A DNA stretch of 64,000 nt from Channallabes apus (GCA_030522415.1 CM060107.1:52233718-52297717); one strand, 5' to 3'; positions 49,901 through 62,210 are shown, numbered from the stretch's first letter. Numbers and translations: made by a program. The notes: generated from the letters alone by a model not told the origin.

Positions 49901-52900
49901 ATGGTGTTCTACACTGAATCATCTACATCACGATGGATTAAAGGTCCCTCGTTTTGTGTCCAATTGAAAATATCCTAAACAATTTTTTTTCCTCTACTAT
50001 TTTGGGGGGACAATTATTAACTTCAAAAATGGTCCTGAACTCAGACTTTCTCCTTTCTAGTGTGTAAGAGAAGATAGATTGGACACAAGACCCGATTCCC
50101 TCCAAAAAATTTTCAACCAAAAGAGAAGGGGGAAAAAAAAACATCTTGGGGGGGGGGAATAAAAACCCATCCTACAATCTTTCTCTCAAACAACCCACCT
50201 CCAGCTCGCACCTACAGTGTAAAGTTGAAGAAGCGCCTGCGTCACGCGTGTCTGCTTTCGAAGTGCTTTCGTGGATACGTTCTCTGAGGTGCGAGTGGGT
50301 GGAGCGACCTAAGCCATGCCCCCCTCTGCTCTCACTCGCACACGCACACACACTGACTGATATCACAGACTCATGTTATTATAACAGCTCTGGTTGAAAT
50401 CAAGTTTTTTTTTTTTTTTTTTTGAAAATAAAAAATTAAAAAAACAAGCTTTTGAAACGCATCGTCACATCAAGGAAAAAAAAAAGAGGCCGTTATTTAT
50501 TGTCTCGACTTTGATTTAAAACACTGAGCTTTTGAGCAGATTGTTAGACTTGGTTATCTTTAAATGGGGATGCGCACACATACACACGCACACCTGTGCG
50601 CTTAAGCCGACTCTGTCCGTCCTGAGCGTCAGTTGTGCAGGGTGAGGAGGGACGTTAAATTCTTGTGTGTGTGTGTTTAGTCATAGTTTAATAATGACTC
50701 ATTGCATCTTCACAAGCGTACACATGGAATTTGCGCGCACACACCCCGACTCGACGACGTTAGTCTTTAACGCTCTGTATCTTAGTCTGATACACACACA
50801 CACACCACGTGATGTTTGGTTTGTGTATAAAGAGGGGGTGGGGCCGGTCTCGGGCGGATCTCATCACAGGTGTGTGTGTGTGTGACACTGAGTAGTTGTG
50901 AAGAACGTGAGCGTCCTATCGATTTTTGGGGTTTTTTATTCGTCCCAATTTTATATATATATATATATATATAAATATTTTTTCCTCATTTAATTTTAAA
51001 GATTCGATTATTTGAGGATACAGCGCCCCCTGGAGCGGATAGGGTCACATCCCATGATCTCCAGAGGGGATAAACAACCCTTAAGTCTCTCAGTATCAGA
51101 GTCCTGATTATTTATTTTTATTTACCAGTTTCTTCCACACGGTGCTCCATATGAAGAGAACTAAACAGATTACATTGGACGAGCTGTTGCTAACGGAACG
51201 GCAAAGTGTCAAGGGAAAGCATGTCCGTGTATACACAAGTGTATACAATCTGACCAATCAGAGCGGAGGACTCGTTTTTTTTTTTTCTGTGGAAGAAAGT
51301 TTTTCTGTGAGATTTGACGATTTCTTGTTGTTGTGTTTTTCGTGTGTTTTAGGTTTGAGTGGGACAAACTTCTGGAGAATGTGCATTGTTTGATCATAAG
51401 TGTGACAAAGACTGACAAGCAGGAAGCTTATATACTCAGGTAGGTGTCTCTGTCTCTCATTGACTCACTGGTGTTGCTTCCTGTTACGAACGTTGATCTG
51501 CTGCGGGAAAAACCAGCCACTAATGCGTGATCTATCGGACATTTCTCTTCATCTGTCTTTGCGGTCTCCTGTTGCACTCGCTGAACTCAGAACTGGTTTT
51601 TCAGCTCCTGAACCAACTCCATATTTATCAGGTGTTTGGATATTTAGCCATATGGACGTTTTTATTTTATTTTGTTTTCTTTGTTCTGTCTTTCCCACAG
51701 AAGGTGTGGTGATGTAGACGGGTTAAAAGGAAAAACGCCTAATTTCTCTAAGTAACATTTTTGTTACACACACTTTTTACAATCTAGAGAAAATAAAACA
51801 ATGTGAAGAAAAAATAATAATAATCGCTCACTGTCCACTCCTGTGAGACACGGCTTTCACAAGTCTACACCTTTTTTCACAAAAAATAAATCTTAAACAT
51901 CTAGTCTAGGTTTGGTTTTTGAGTGACTAAAACTGATTCTCGTCCGTTAGAATATCAGTGAATCGATGGAGAATCTCCCAGCGCTACCTGGTAATATCCA
52001 GCATGGCCATGTTTTGAGATCGCTCTCTCACACACACACTTGTCACTCCTTTGACTCGGCTTTAAGGTGGTAACGATCGTCTGTGTGTTGTTTCTCTGGA
52101 GATCGTGTGTGCAAACAGGTAGAGCCGCAGCAGAACAATGAGGGAATTAATCTCTGTCTCTGAGAACCGCAGCCCTGCGTACGAGATCGAAACAAAGTGG
52201 CTGGAGTTCAGAGAGTGATGTACATGCGTGCCAGCGTTAGTACGCGTCACTGACGGTTAAAATTAAAAATAATCCGGTCACCATCAGGCTCATATCGTAC
52301 CCTCGACTAAATGTTACTCAATATAATGCATGTCAGTTTTAATGTTGTTGTTTGTTTAGAGTAAGTTATGATTTGTCGCACTTCTGTTTGTGTTTGGTGT
52401 GAACAGTGCGTTGCTGCTGTTTGTGTACTGTACACACACTAAACTAACACGATGCCAGGTTCTGTGTGACGCGTATAGCCACGCCCTAGTGCTAAATTGA
52501 TTGCTTTTGTTGAGTGACTCATTTAGCCACACTCACCTTGAGGCAAAAAGTGTTAAATTGATTGGCTTTCAGTGACATGTATAGCCACACCTACCCGAGG
52601 GGGGGGAGGGGTATGGTCAGCGTAGAATTGATTGACTTTGTGGCATCACCCGTATAGCCACACCTACTTTGAGCGGAAAAGCACTGAATTGATTGGCTCT
52701 GCTGAGTGATGTGTATAGCCCCGCCCACCTGAAGGGGGAAACTCACCAAATTGATTGGTTCTGTTGAGTGACGAGTATAGTCTCGTCCCCCTTGAGGCAA
52801 AAAGCACTAAATTAATGGGCTGAGTGACGCGTATAGCCACGCCTACCTCAAGGCAAAAAGAAAGCGGTAAATTTATTGGTCCCATTGAGTGGCCACGCCC

Positions 52901-55900
52901 ACCAGAGAAACACTGCTCGGTGTCCCTCATTGACACACTCGCGTCCTCTCTGAGAGAAAACAAAAAGCTCCACTCGATTAATAATTTAAAGACAGTTTAA
53001 TAATAAACAAGAGAAAAAATAATGCAAGAAGATTTGGAACAATAAACCTCTGAGCATTACATTTTTTTTCTCTAAATTATAATCAAGTATAATTTGAAAT
53101 TGTGTTCAGTGTTTAAAAAAAAATTACAATATTAAGGGGTTATAATGTGTTGCGTGTCTGTACGAACGTATTAACGAGAAACTCATTTCGAGGGGGTGCC
53201 AACACTTATGATTTAGCTTTTGTGACATGTTGCTAATGGTGGTGGACAAAAAAAAGAACCATGCAATGGAAATGACTCATCCGGGTTGACCTTTGACCTG
53301 GCGAGTTTGAACTGAGACGAGTTTGACTTTTATTTAATTTTTGTTTCCTCCCTCTGCAGCGAGAGTAGCATGTTTGTCTCCAAGAGACGTTTCATTTTGA
53401 AGACATGCGGAACCACCCTCTTACTGCAAGCGCTGGTGCCCCTGCTGGAGCTGGCGCGCGAGTACTCCGGCTTTGACGCCATCGAGGTGACACGCGCACA
53501 CACACACACAGATTAAAAAAGAATTATTGTTGCTTGTTTGATTTACTGTATAATGTGCCGAGTTTGAATGATGCAAGCGTTGTGTTGACTCACATACCAG
53601 CAACATCAAAGGCAAAGATAAACTTCAAAGGCTTTTAATTTTTTATATACATAAATCTCTTCGCACCCTGAAAACACTCCACCCTCTTTTCTCGTTGCAT
53701 CTTGACAAGTTTAAAAAAAAAATTTTTGACATGTTTGACAAAACGTGACATGTTGCTCCGCCCCCTTTTCCCTCTCCACTATCCTGTATTGATAAATCGT
53801 TCTGTATTAAACCACACTCTGGTTAACTCTTGTATATATTTTTTAGAAGTATTCGGATTCGTCCCAAGTGTTTTTAACAGACTGTCTGACCTGTTTGTCC
53901 TGCAGAACTTCTTCTACTCTCGTAAGAACTTCATGAAGCCCGCCCATCAGGAGTTTCCCCACCGCAACTTTGAGGAGGAAGTGGGATTTCTCAGCCAGAT
54001 CTTCCCAAGTACGTCCTCACGCCGCTTTCTGACTCGACTAACTAGAGGTCTCGAGCTATAATTTACTCACGCCGTGTTTTTTCCCCTCAGACGGAGCAGC
54101 ATACTGTATGGGACGTCTGAACTCTGACTGCTGGTAGGTCACGTTCCCGATCGCACAGCGCGCTTACTTGTGCTTTTTACGATCTCACCGTTCAGGTTTG
54201 TCATGAAGAGAGCGTGTTTCTCGCCGTTCCTCCAGGTACCTGTTCACTCTGGAGCTGCCGGAGTACTGGGAGAACAAGCAGGCGGACCAGACGCTGGAGG
54301 TTCTGATGAGCGATCTCGACCCAGCCGTGATGGACCAGTTCTACATGAAAGACGGTGTTTCCGCTAATGAGGTCACTCGTGTACGTACTGGGTTTCGGGG
54401 TTGCTGTAATCAGGGTGTCTTCATGATTACAATCACATGAAGACGGGAATCACAAATCAAATCAGTCATGAATTGCAATTATTTTTTTTTTAACCATTTG
54501 AATGTTTATAATAGAGATGAAGATCGTCCAGTGAGCAGAATCGTCTGGTTCTCAGTTTGTTCGGCCGTGATCGTGATTCTGTACCGAGCGCAGAAGCTTC
54601 AGAGTGGATCCACAGAAACATGTTTTTATATGACGCTACATTTATCAATAAACACTCGCACTCACTGTTTTAAGTTCTGAGGCTTTGGAGGCCTTTAAGG
54701 CGATAAAACATCACCGTTTCTTTATAATCCTACAGGTGGCGCTCTCTGAACTATTCACACATTTTCACCCGGTGTGGTAGGAGTGAATTATTTACTGAAA
54801 GTTTGTTTATAAATAATAATTATGGTGGACGACGCTCAGTTAAATGTTAAACTCTTGTATGTGAAGTCAGTTTGTAGTGTTTAAATGCTGCGTTTGGGTT
54901 TTTATAAGGAACAGGATACATTGTAATTACTCATTAAAATTCTTTAGATGTTTAAAATTGTGATAACATCAGGAGGGAGGGGGTGGGGGTCTAAAACCGA
55001 GGTATAGTGATATCGTTTCAGGAGGTGACGGCTGGTTCCTGCTCATAACAGTTAATAACAATATGTTCTATAAACGGAAAATAAACCTTTCTAGCACGAT
55101 CGGTGAAATAAAATCTAAAAAGCAAAGCTAAAAATAAACCTTAAACCTATTGTCATTTCAAATAGCTTGAAACGGACTCGATCTCCAGGAAGAGCTTTTG
55201 CTCTTTAATTTTATTTTTATATAGCGCGTGTAACAATGTCTCGTCTCAAAGTCTAGACACACTGTTTAGCATGACGTGTGCAAGACGATGCGATTCATTA
55301 GATTTTAGAGACTGGAATTGCGGGGTCGGTTTGTATTGACGTTTTTTACAAATATTCTGATTATATATATTTTTTTTTTTTTTTTTTTTTTTTTCCCCCA
55401 GATTTGTTTTTATTTATTATTAATTTTGTAAATGCTGAACCTGGCAAATTCCTCATTCCATACAGGATGCTGTCCTGCCTGGTGAAGAGTGAATAGTGCA
55501 CCACCTGCAGGATTATAGAGGAACTGCAACATTAAATGCTTTGAACGTAAAATTAAAATGTGTAACTCTTGTTTTTTTTCCTAAAAAAAATAATTCGATT
55601 GTGTAATCTCATTAATTTCATTACCATGAATTAATCTTAAATAAAACAAAACAGAAAAATGCTGAAGTATTCCAGAATGTTCTGTTTTGATCGATCCTTG
55701 ATGCGGTTCACTCGTTTGCCTTTGATCCAGAAATGTCTTTCAAACCTCCACTGACAAAATAAAAAAAGCCCCGAATTTGCTTTATATTAATAAAATTAAG
55801 TAAAATAGTCAGTAAATACACACTCCTTGAGACGGTCGGTGTTTTGGTGTAGACGTACATCTCGTGTAGTCTTTGGACACCTGGACTGACCTGTGCTGAC

Positions 55901-56626
55901 TTTTGCCCCACAGATGAGTGGAATTCGTGACCTGATTCCAGGTTCTGTGATCGACGCCACAATGTTCAACCCTTGTGGATACTCCATGAATGGAATGAAA
56001 ACGGATGTACGTCAGACTTTAAGTCACAACTTTTCCTCATGGTTTACTTTAACGTTTTTAAGTAACAAAGTTTAAAATTTTCTTATCCTGAGGTAAAAAA
56101 GTTGTGGATTTTGTCCGCCTGTCTGAATAACAACGTGACCGAATTGTCGTCCCTCAGGGAACTTACTGGACGATCCACATCACCCCTGAGCCAGAGTTCT
56201 CGTACGTTAGTTTCGAAACCAACCTCTCCCAGACGTCCTACGAAGAGCTCGTGCGGAAAGTCGTGGACGTCTTCAAGCCAGGGAAATTTGTGACTACGCT
56301 TTTTGTTAACCAGGTGAGTTTTTAACAGTAACGAAGCTTACAACGACTAGAATCGTACTGTGATGTAGCTGACAAGCTTGTATAGGATTACCGTAATTCT
56401 TGGACTAGAAGGCTTACCGTAAATACACTACTAAATGAGGGTTTTTTTTAAAAAGTTTTGTCTAAATCTGTACCTCTGTGTGTCACGACAGAGCTCGAAA
56501 TGCCGCAGCGTGTTCACGCCTGCGCAGAAACTCGACGGCTACAGGCGCCTGGACCGCCAGCTCGCCCACTTCAACGACTACAACTTTGTCTTTACCAGTT
56601 ACTCCAAGAAGCCGCAGCAGAGCTGA
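45928..56626 (+). CDS. amd1: S-adenosylmethionine decarboxylase proenzyme, complete
   Basis: AMD1 decarboxylates S-adenosylmethionine to the aminopropyl donor for spermidine and spermine synthesis, in the cytosol. Nine exons (45928-46037, 51353-51439, 53360-53486, 53906-54008, 54091-54133, 54236-54380, 55914-56006, 56158-56313, 56492-56626) join in frame to 332 residues; human has 334. The self-cleavage site LSESS has Glu67/Ser68, where Ser68 becomes the pyruvoyl group. Cys82, Ser229 and His243 fall at the same numbers as the human processing and catalytic residues. The ATG has a strong context (A at -3, G at +4) and follows the MAGDIS uORF. All donors are GT and all acceptors AG. The gene appears functional, with expected regulation by polyamines through the uORF and protein turnover. 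Confidence 0.98.
48395..49065. repeat. Degenerate minisatellite in AMD1 intron 1
   Basis: Words such as cgcttgagttactggtatcg and cgcttgacactcgaggtact recur every roughly 25-35 bases with much variation, for about 670 bases. Units are too worn to define an exact period by eye. Confidence 0.75.
51015..51100 (-). mobile_element. SINE-related fragment
   Basis: It shares ggatacagcgccccctggag with the fragment at about 42917. It is too short to define orientation or ends with certainty. Confidence 0.4.
51353..51439 (+). CDS. amd1: AMD1 exon 2 (start of the cleavage site)
   Basis: It encodes Arg37-Leu65 ([20 protein letters not shown] then DKQEAYIL) and two bases of Ser66. The cleavage motif LSESS is split between this exon and exon 3. 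The acceptor is TTTTAG and the donor GTAGGT. Confidence 0.97.
52470..52915. repeat. Degenerate repeat of about 60 bp in AMD1 intron 2
   Basis: Units contain gtgacgcgtatagccacgcc, then gaggcaaaaagcactaaatt and gattgg. The gtatagcc marker falls at 52473, 52580, 52653, 52713, 52774 and 52831, a spacing near 60 bases with one longer gap. Intron 2 (51440-53359) shows no other notable content. Confidence 0.82.
53360..53486 (+). CDS. amd1: AMD1 exon 3 (pyruvoyl Ser68 and Cys82)
   Basis: It completes Ser66 and encodes [20 protein letters not shown] (67-86) through [14 protein letters not shown] (residue 108). It carries Ser68, the pyruvoyl precursor, and Cys82. The acceptor is CTCTGCAG, and the donor GTGACACG is followed by a short CA run. 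Confidence 0.97.
53906..54008 (+). CDS. amd1: AMD1 exon 4
   Basis: It encodes [20 protein letters not shown] then [14 protein letters not shown] (109-142) plus one base of Asn143. FFYSRKNF and PHRNF are conserved AMD1 words. The acceptor is TCCTGCAG and the donor GTACGT. Confidence 0.97.
54091..54133 (+). CDS. amd1: AMD1 exon 5 (43-nt microexon)
   Basis: It completes Asn143 and encodes [13 protein letters not shown] (to 156), leaving two bases of Trp157. It is short but unmistakable; human has [14 protein letters not shown]. The acceptor is CCCCTCAG and the donor GTAGGT. Confidence 0.96.
54236..54380 (+). CDS. amd1: AMD1 exon 6
   Basis: It completes Trp157 and encodes [20 protein letters not shown] then [20 protein letters not shown] and VSANEVTR (residues 157-205). 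[13 protein letters not shown] is highly conserved. The acceptor is CTCCAG and the donor GTACGT. Confidence 0.97.
54381..55913 (+). other. AMD1 intron 6
   Basis: It is 1.5 kb with no gene seen. A long T run lies at about 55371-55395. Otherwise the sequence is unique and AT-rich. Confidence 0.8.
55914..56006 (+). CDS. amd1: AMD1 exon 7 (Ser229)
   Basis: It encodes 31 whole codons, [20 protein letters not shown] then [11 protein letters not shown] (206-236), with Ser229 in GYSMNG. Human reads [10 protein letters not shown] at the start, so the first residue differs (Met for Glu). The acceptor is CCCCACAG and the donor GTACGT. Confidence 0.97.
56158..56313 (+). CDS. amd1: AMD1 exon 8 (His243)
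   Basis: It encodes [20 protein letters not shown] through [20 protein letters not shown] and NQ (237-288), with catalytic His243 in [12 protein letters not shown]. The acceptor is CCCTCAG and the donor GTGAGT. Confidence 0.97.
56492..56626 (+). CDS. amd1: AMD1 exon 9 with stop codon
   Basis: It encodes residues 289-332: [20 protein letters not shown] then [20 protein letters not shown] and PQQS, ending at TGA 56624-56626. A second in-frame TGA follows one codon later (56630-56632). Confidence 0.97.
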   Translation, partial: SSKCRSVFTPAQKLDGYRRLDRQLAHFNDYNFVFTSYSKKPQQS

Positions 56627-58490
56627 AGATGAGAAAGCGCAAAAAGAAAGACGGCGCGGCCGGAGCCCCTCGGCTCTCCTCCTGCTGCTGCCGCCGTCGC
56701 CGCCGCCTTCTGACGTTTCGTTACTGTAGCTGTTTTACCACGAGTTTATCCCGTACCCGGTCCGTAGATATGTTGCATGAAAGCTCTCGTCGTGTCCGTG
56801 TAGATATTCTAGCTCACTCTTGCCGTGATCTCGAAGTGCATGTAGAGTTGAGGAGCCTCCCCTTCCTGCAAGCGTCCCCCCTCATCCTCCACAGACAGGG
56901 TTTCCGCGCCCACTGAAGCGGGGAACCCTGGCGTGCTCAGATCCGTCTCGCCGACACCGCAGCGCGTTTCTCAAACTCGACCCAAACGTTCATAAAAGGA
57001 AAATGATAAAAGCATTACACTGTAGAGCATCGCATGCTGTCAATCAAAAGAGCCTTTTTTTTTTTTTTTTTGAGAAATAGCATGAGACTTAAATGTATTA
57101 ATGAAGGTAATAAATAAATTATATATTTATATAATTCCCTTTTTTTTTTTTTATTGCAACAAACCAAACAAAAAAAGTTACATCTAAAAAATTAATTGCA
57201 CTTTAAAATGAGCACCAAGAGCAACAAAAGACTCTTGTTTAAGCACTATTTATATAAAATAATAAAATACTCTGAATGGTGGACGGGGCAACAGGGGCAG
57301 TTAATGTGGAAGAGGCGTGACTGGAGCTGTTGCAGGACCTGAGCGTGCCCCGCCCACATTGTTTAAACTACTCCCATTTCATATCCCATCAACACCCCTC
57401 ACCTCCCCCCCCATACATTCCCCCACCCCACACGCACACAATAGACGCGGCACGGATCTGAGCATGTCAGGGTTCTCCCGGATCATTCCACACTGCTGTT
57501 ACCCCATCCCCCCCCCTCCTGCTTTTGTTAAATTTGTTTTATTTATTTATTTTTAAGCAATGAGATGGTCTCCAAATGTGACTCCTGTCGTTCAGGTTTT
57601 ATTCGAGGAGGTACTGAAGTACACCAGGACCTTCACCTGTCCACGAATGAAAGCCGTTTCCTGTCATGTGCCGAGAGAGAGACGCTGGATCCATTTTGTT
57701 TACTCTCGCTCAGGAGTGAGGTTTGTTTGTTGAGGGCGTTATTATTCTCCCACCCCCTGTTTGAACCGTCAGCCAAATCCACGGAGCCTCTCCAGCCAGA
57801 GGGCGTCGCTGTCTCACGCTGCCGCCAAACAGGGGGAACGACACGTCCTCTCAAAACACGACCGAAAAATAAATCAAGATAAAAAGCCTCGGCTGTACTA
57901 CATACAGCAGTAGTTTAATTTCTCACTGCAAATTAGTCGTGTTTATGTAGAATCCTGACGTCTACGTGCAAAACGGTTGTAGAGTGTAGCGTCTCGAATA
58001 ATGGCAGAAGTTCATCGCGATTCCTCTTGAATTGTATCAACACTTATTATTTAAAATAAAAGCATGTACAGCATCTCTCTCTCGGTTTCATCAGGGAAAC
58101 AATTTGTTTAACTCCTCTTCCCTAAGGACCATTTAATTTAACAAGAGGTAATCGAGTCAAAATGGATGAATTTTTTTTTTTTTTTTTTTTTTTCCCTCCC
58201 GCACCATAGATTTGAGATTTTGCCTTTTTTTTTTTTTTCCTATACATTATGTGGACCAATTGCCTTTTCCCCCTCTCTCCCCGATTCCCTCCGAAGATTT
58301 TGAGGTGATATGGTGTTCGTTTTTTTTTTTTTTTTCTTTTCCCCTGACCGTGCTCTGAGGGGTAAAGGGAAAACCCTTGCTATTCTGATTCTCCTGCTGT
58401 CTCCTTGGTTGATCAAGATGTGCTAAATATCTGTACTACGAGCTTGATGCGTTTAAATACAAATAAATCAATGTCGACCACTCGCTGTGT
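56627..58490 (+). other. AMD1 3' UTR with several poly(A) signals
   Basis: AATAAA hexamers occur at 57109-57114, 57113-57118, 58055-58060 and 58462-58467, among others. The last is followed by a GT/T-rich stretch, so the longest 3' UTR is likely near 1.85 kb, with shorter forms ending just after 57120. Mammalian AMD1 also has alternative polyadenylation. The first 290 bases are GC-rich and open in a frame that differs from AMD1. Confidence 0.75.
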
Positions 58491-59775
58491 CCAACTGTCA
58501 TTTTTATTTCCATTTTTACTTCACTGATGGTAGAGTTGCCTTTCGTTTCCTCAGACAGCTGTTATTGAACCTGGTTATTTCTGACTGGGAGAGAGCCGTG
58601 TTCCACGAGTGCTGATAATAGACCATAATAGAACCCTTACGGTCATCACAGAAGCACTTGTATCAAAAATAAACACACCTGCTGAGAACATTATCATCTT
58701 GAACAACACTCGATGATAACCGCTTCGAAATCGCCTCAGTGTTGCGTTTACACACGAAAGTGAGCTACAAGGCTAGCCAGCTTTAAAAACAAAACCCTAA
58801 TCAAGGGAACTACTTGGTGTGTGGAACAAGGGATTGTCTGTCCTACATGGTGCTTTAGCTAAGAATAACTAACCTGGAAGTTATTCTAAAGAGAAATGTA
58901 CAGGACTGTCCATATTACTGAGTAGCAATATTAAAAAAGGAGTATTTAAAAAAAAAATTATTTGAATTAATATATATTTTTAATTGACTACTGATGGAGG
59001 TACTGAGGGATTTGAGTGTTTCTGCATTTTGTTTTAAGACAATCAGATCAGAACTGATTATGATGAGATCCAGTAGGAATTTGCTTAATAAAAAAAGAAA
59101 CTGCACTTTAACTCAGGTCACAGTTTCAGGACACATATACACTCTAATTTTGGGTTCAAATTCAAGGCTGATCTTAATGGATTTTAAATGGAGCTGCACA
59201 ATTTAAAACTGATATTTAACTATTAAATGCACCATTTTATATTCAAACGGTGAATAACTGCACATGTTAAATTTATTGGCAAACATCCTCTTATAAACAA
59301 AACATGACAAACTCTACATAAATTCCAGACTGTGTATATATTACATGTAATAAACTGCAGGCTTTGGTGATTTAATAACTGCACGGCTCCATACTGACAG
59401 TTTAGTTGTGGTTTATTGAATCCTTCAGATTATCAACCAAAAATGAAAGAAATATTCAGTATGAAGCGATGATTTAAAAAAAAAAAAGTATCAGAGATGG
59501 TTTTTGTTTGTCGATTCATATTTTTTTGGTAACAACATTCAAGGTCACATTTACAAAACATAATTATACCTAAAAATAAAACAAAAATCCCCTCCTGGCC
59601 ACCATTTTGAGCGTCGCGTGCAGTGCTGTACCGTATTCCGGCTGCAGCGGACTTTAGTTAATGAAGCGCTCTTGTAGAGACGCGTGAACATTGTAATAAT
59701 CTCTACAGGTTTTCCTCGTGTCTGAACTGGTGGCGGTGTGCGTCATGTACATCAGCATCCCATAATACTGAGGTC
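58491..59775. other. AMD1-PPIL4 convergent intergenic region and PPIL4 3' UTR
   Basis: Tail-to-tail spacing. On the minus strand, AATAAA words (plus-strand TTTATT) at 59412-59417 and 59272-59277 could end PPIL4, giving a 3' UTR of about 380-520 bases. No gene lies between; the remainder is unique AT-rich sequence. Confidence 0.65.
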
Positions 59776-59991
59776 TCAGCGATGGCGGCTGCGCTCCTTG
59801 TCCTTTGACCTTTTCGGGCTGCGGCTGTGATCGCGGTTGTGGCTTTTCTGCTTGTGCTTGCCGTGTTTATGGTGACCGTCCCGGTCTCTCCCTCTGTCCC
59901 TCTCTCGCTGTCTGTCCTTCTCACGGTCTCTGGAGCGAGAACGCGACCGTCGCTTGCCCTCTCTGCGCTCTTTCCAGGTCTGATCGGTGTC
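59776..59991 (-). CDS. ppil4: PPIL4 last exon (RS/ERD tail)
   Basis: It encodes [20 protein letters not shown] through the basic, low-complexity [20 protein letters not shown] to [14 protein letters not shown], then TGA. Human PPIL4 ends RSPKKSKDKEKSKYR. The acceptor is CCTTCAG. Confidence 0.96.
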   Translation of the reverse strand, partial: DTDQTWKERREGKRRSRSRSRDREKDRQRERDRGRDRDGHHKHGKHKQKSHNRDHSRSPKRSKDKERSRHR

Positions 59992-62210
59992 CTGAAGGAA
60001 AAACAACAACTTATATTTACTTATTATAAGCCCTGTATTAATCTAAAACATGTTTCTCAGGATCGCACATCTGATTTCTTTCCCCCCCTCCTGTACCCTC
60101 GGTTTCTTTGCCCTCCTGTCGTCTTCGTCGTACGACTGCCGCCTCTTCTCCTGCTGCTGCTTCCTGTCGTCACTCCGCCCCGCGTCCTCCTCTTCCTCGT
60201 CCAGGAGGAGATCGTAGCGAGAACTTTCAGGAAGGAGTTAAGGAGGAAAAACTAACCGATGTAGGACAAATAAACTTGTACAATATCTGAAGGAGACGAT
60301 GAGAAGGATACTCCTGCTTGGGTTTGAGTTTGTCTTTCAGAGCCAGTTTGGATCGGTTGTCCAGGTCCTTCTCATAGGCCTTGAAATCGTCCTTTGTGTA
60401 CTTCCCACCTGCGGGTGACGCAAACACACGTTTTATAAACTGAAATACTAAAAGTCACTGCTATTTTAAAGAGACTAGTAAAGTGTAAACACACACACAC
60501 ACACCTTTTCCCTTCCATTTGATCTTGGACACAGACTGACTGAAGTCCACGTGGATGCGTCGGTCGTCAATCAGCACGTTGTCCATCTTGAAATACGCTT
60601 TCTCACAGTCCTCCACCTGAAACACAAACGTGTTTAGCGGATGAACTCCAGCGACTCGTCTGCACGAGTCAGTCAGTCTGTCGTAAACAGTATTTGAGGC
60701 TCCAAATGAGCTTCTGTCTAAGTGTAGACGCAGCTCGAGGCCTCCAGGGGGCAGCATGAATTCATCCAGTCTACCATGAGAAATTCATGCTGCCCCCTGG
60801 AGGCCTCGAGCTGCGTCTACACTTAGACAGAAGCTCATTTGGAGCCTCAGACTGTATATACTGTATACTACTGTATATCAGGTTTTAACTGTGCTGCACA
60901 TTTTAGTGTTTTCCCTGCTCTACCACACACACACACTTCCATTCAGAAAAGGTAGTTAATTATCTAATTAGTTTTTTCCCCTTAATTAAACAGAACTAAC
61001 AGGACCTTTCCTTTTTTTATATATGTAAAACCGACAGCACTGACAAATCAAACAATTTAAATATTTGATTCATTTGTCCTGCATTCGTGAAGCTATGTTT
61101 TTTTGTTGTTTTATGTTTTTAATTAAACAAAAATATAATAGTTAGGAATACTGATTCATTTGTCCTGCATTAGTGTAGAAACCAGACTAGGGATGTTAAC
61201 GACTAATTATTAACCAACTAATTACTATTAATAACACATGCGATTAATAAGGTAGTAACTGATAATGGTATTTTGTTGTGCGCAATATTTCTCAGTAGCT
61301 CTATTCATTAGTACACCACAGGGGGGCAGGACTTGGACTTGGAGGTAGACGATGTACAATACTGGATGTATTTGTAGTGACGTCCTTAAGGACAAAGACA
61401 AGAGCAGTATTTTCAACAACGCTCTGTATATTGTTTTTTTTTTTTTTTACTATTTGCTAATTTCTCTCACCAATTTCTTTCAAATGGATCCACTAGAACT
61501 TAAAATCAAACTTAAACGTAGGAGAAAAAAAGGGTTACTGTACTAAATGTTAAAACATTTTTATACTTATTTACAGTATAATTTTACAGTGAAATTTGCA
61601 AGTGTAAGTCAAACTGTTTCTTTATTATTAAGTGCAGTGTTTAATTAAACCAACAAACTGAATTATAAAACTATGGCTACACCATTCATGCTAACATGTC
61701 AATCAGGATTTCTCTTGATCGATCGCGTGTCTGCATGAATCTGCAGAGATTGTTGATTATTTTCCCCCTGATTAATCGTGCAGTGTTATAACGAACCTTC
61801 TCAAACTCGATGAAAGCGTAGCACAGAGACTCGCCCGTCTTCCAGTCCCTGATGATCTCACAGCTGTGAACAGAAAAAATAAACTCATTGAATCTCCCGT
61901 TTCCGTCCTTCATCCCCCATTTCAGTTAAATTAATTATAGAAATCATTCGATGAAGATAATGACTTGTTTTTGCCTCAGATCTAATGAACCGCCCCCCTC
62001 CTCCACCCCATCCCCCGCAGGGGAAGTGTGTTTTCTGATAAAGTGATACACAGTGATGATGGTGTGGAGTCTCGCACCACTGGATCGAACCGAAGCGAGA
62101 GAAGATGATCTCCAGGTCCTCGTCGGTGGTGACCGGGTTCAGCTTACACACAAACAGCACGTTCTCCGGGGGTTTGACGTCAGCGTCGGGCAGATCACCC
62201 ACCTAGAATC

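Larger units (their letters stand above)
46038..51352 (+). other. AMD1 intron 1 (5.3 kb)
   Basis: It contains a CA run at 46961-46992, a GT run followed by a G run at 47123-47158, the degenerate minisatellite at 48400-49060, T runs near 49195-49245, and a SINE-related piece near 51015-51100. The T-rich tract gtgttttaggtttttag-like ends at the exon 2 acceptor. No additional exon was recognised. Confidence 0.8.

Noticed and set aside
56458..56916. 152-residue plus-strand frame as an independent gene
   Set aside because: It overlaps AMD1 exon 9 out of frame and has no own promoter or similarity. It is kept only as a question about the AMD1 3' UTR.
60695..60849. Known microRNA gene
   Set aside because: The perfect 68-bp stem is too long and too perfectly paired for a typical pre-miRNA, and the arm matches no miRNA that I recognise.
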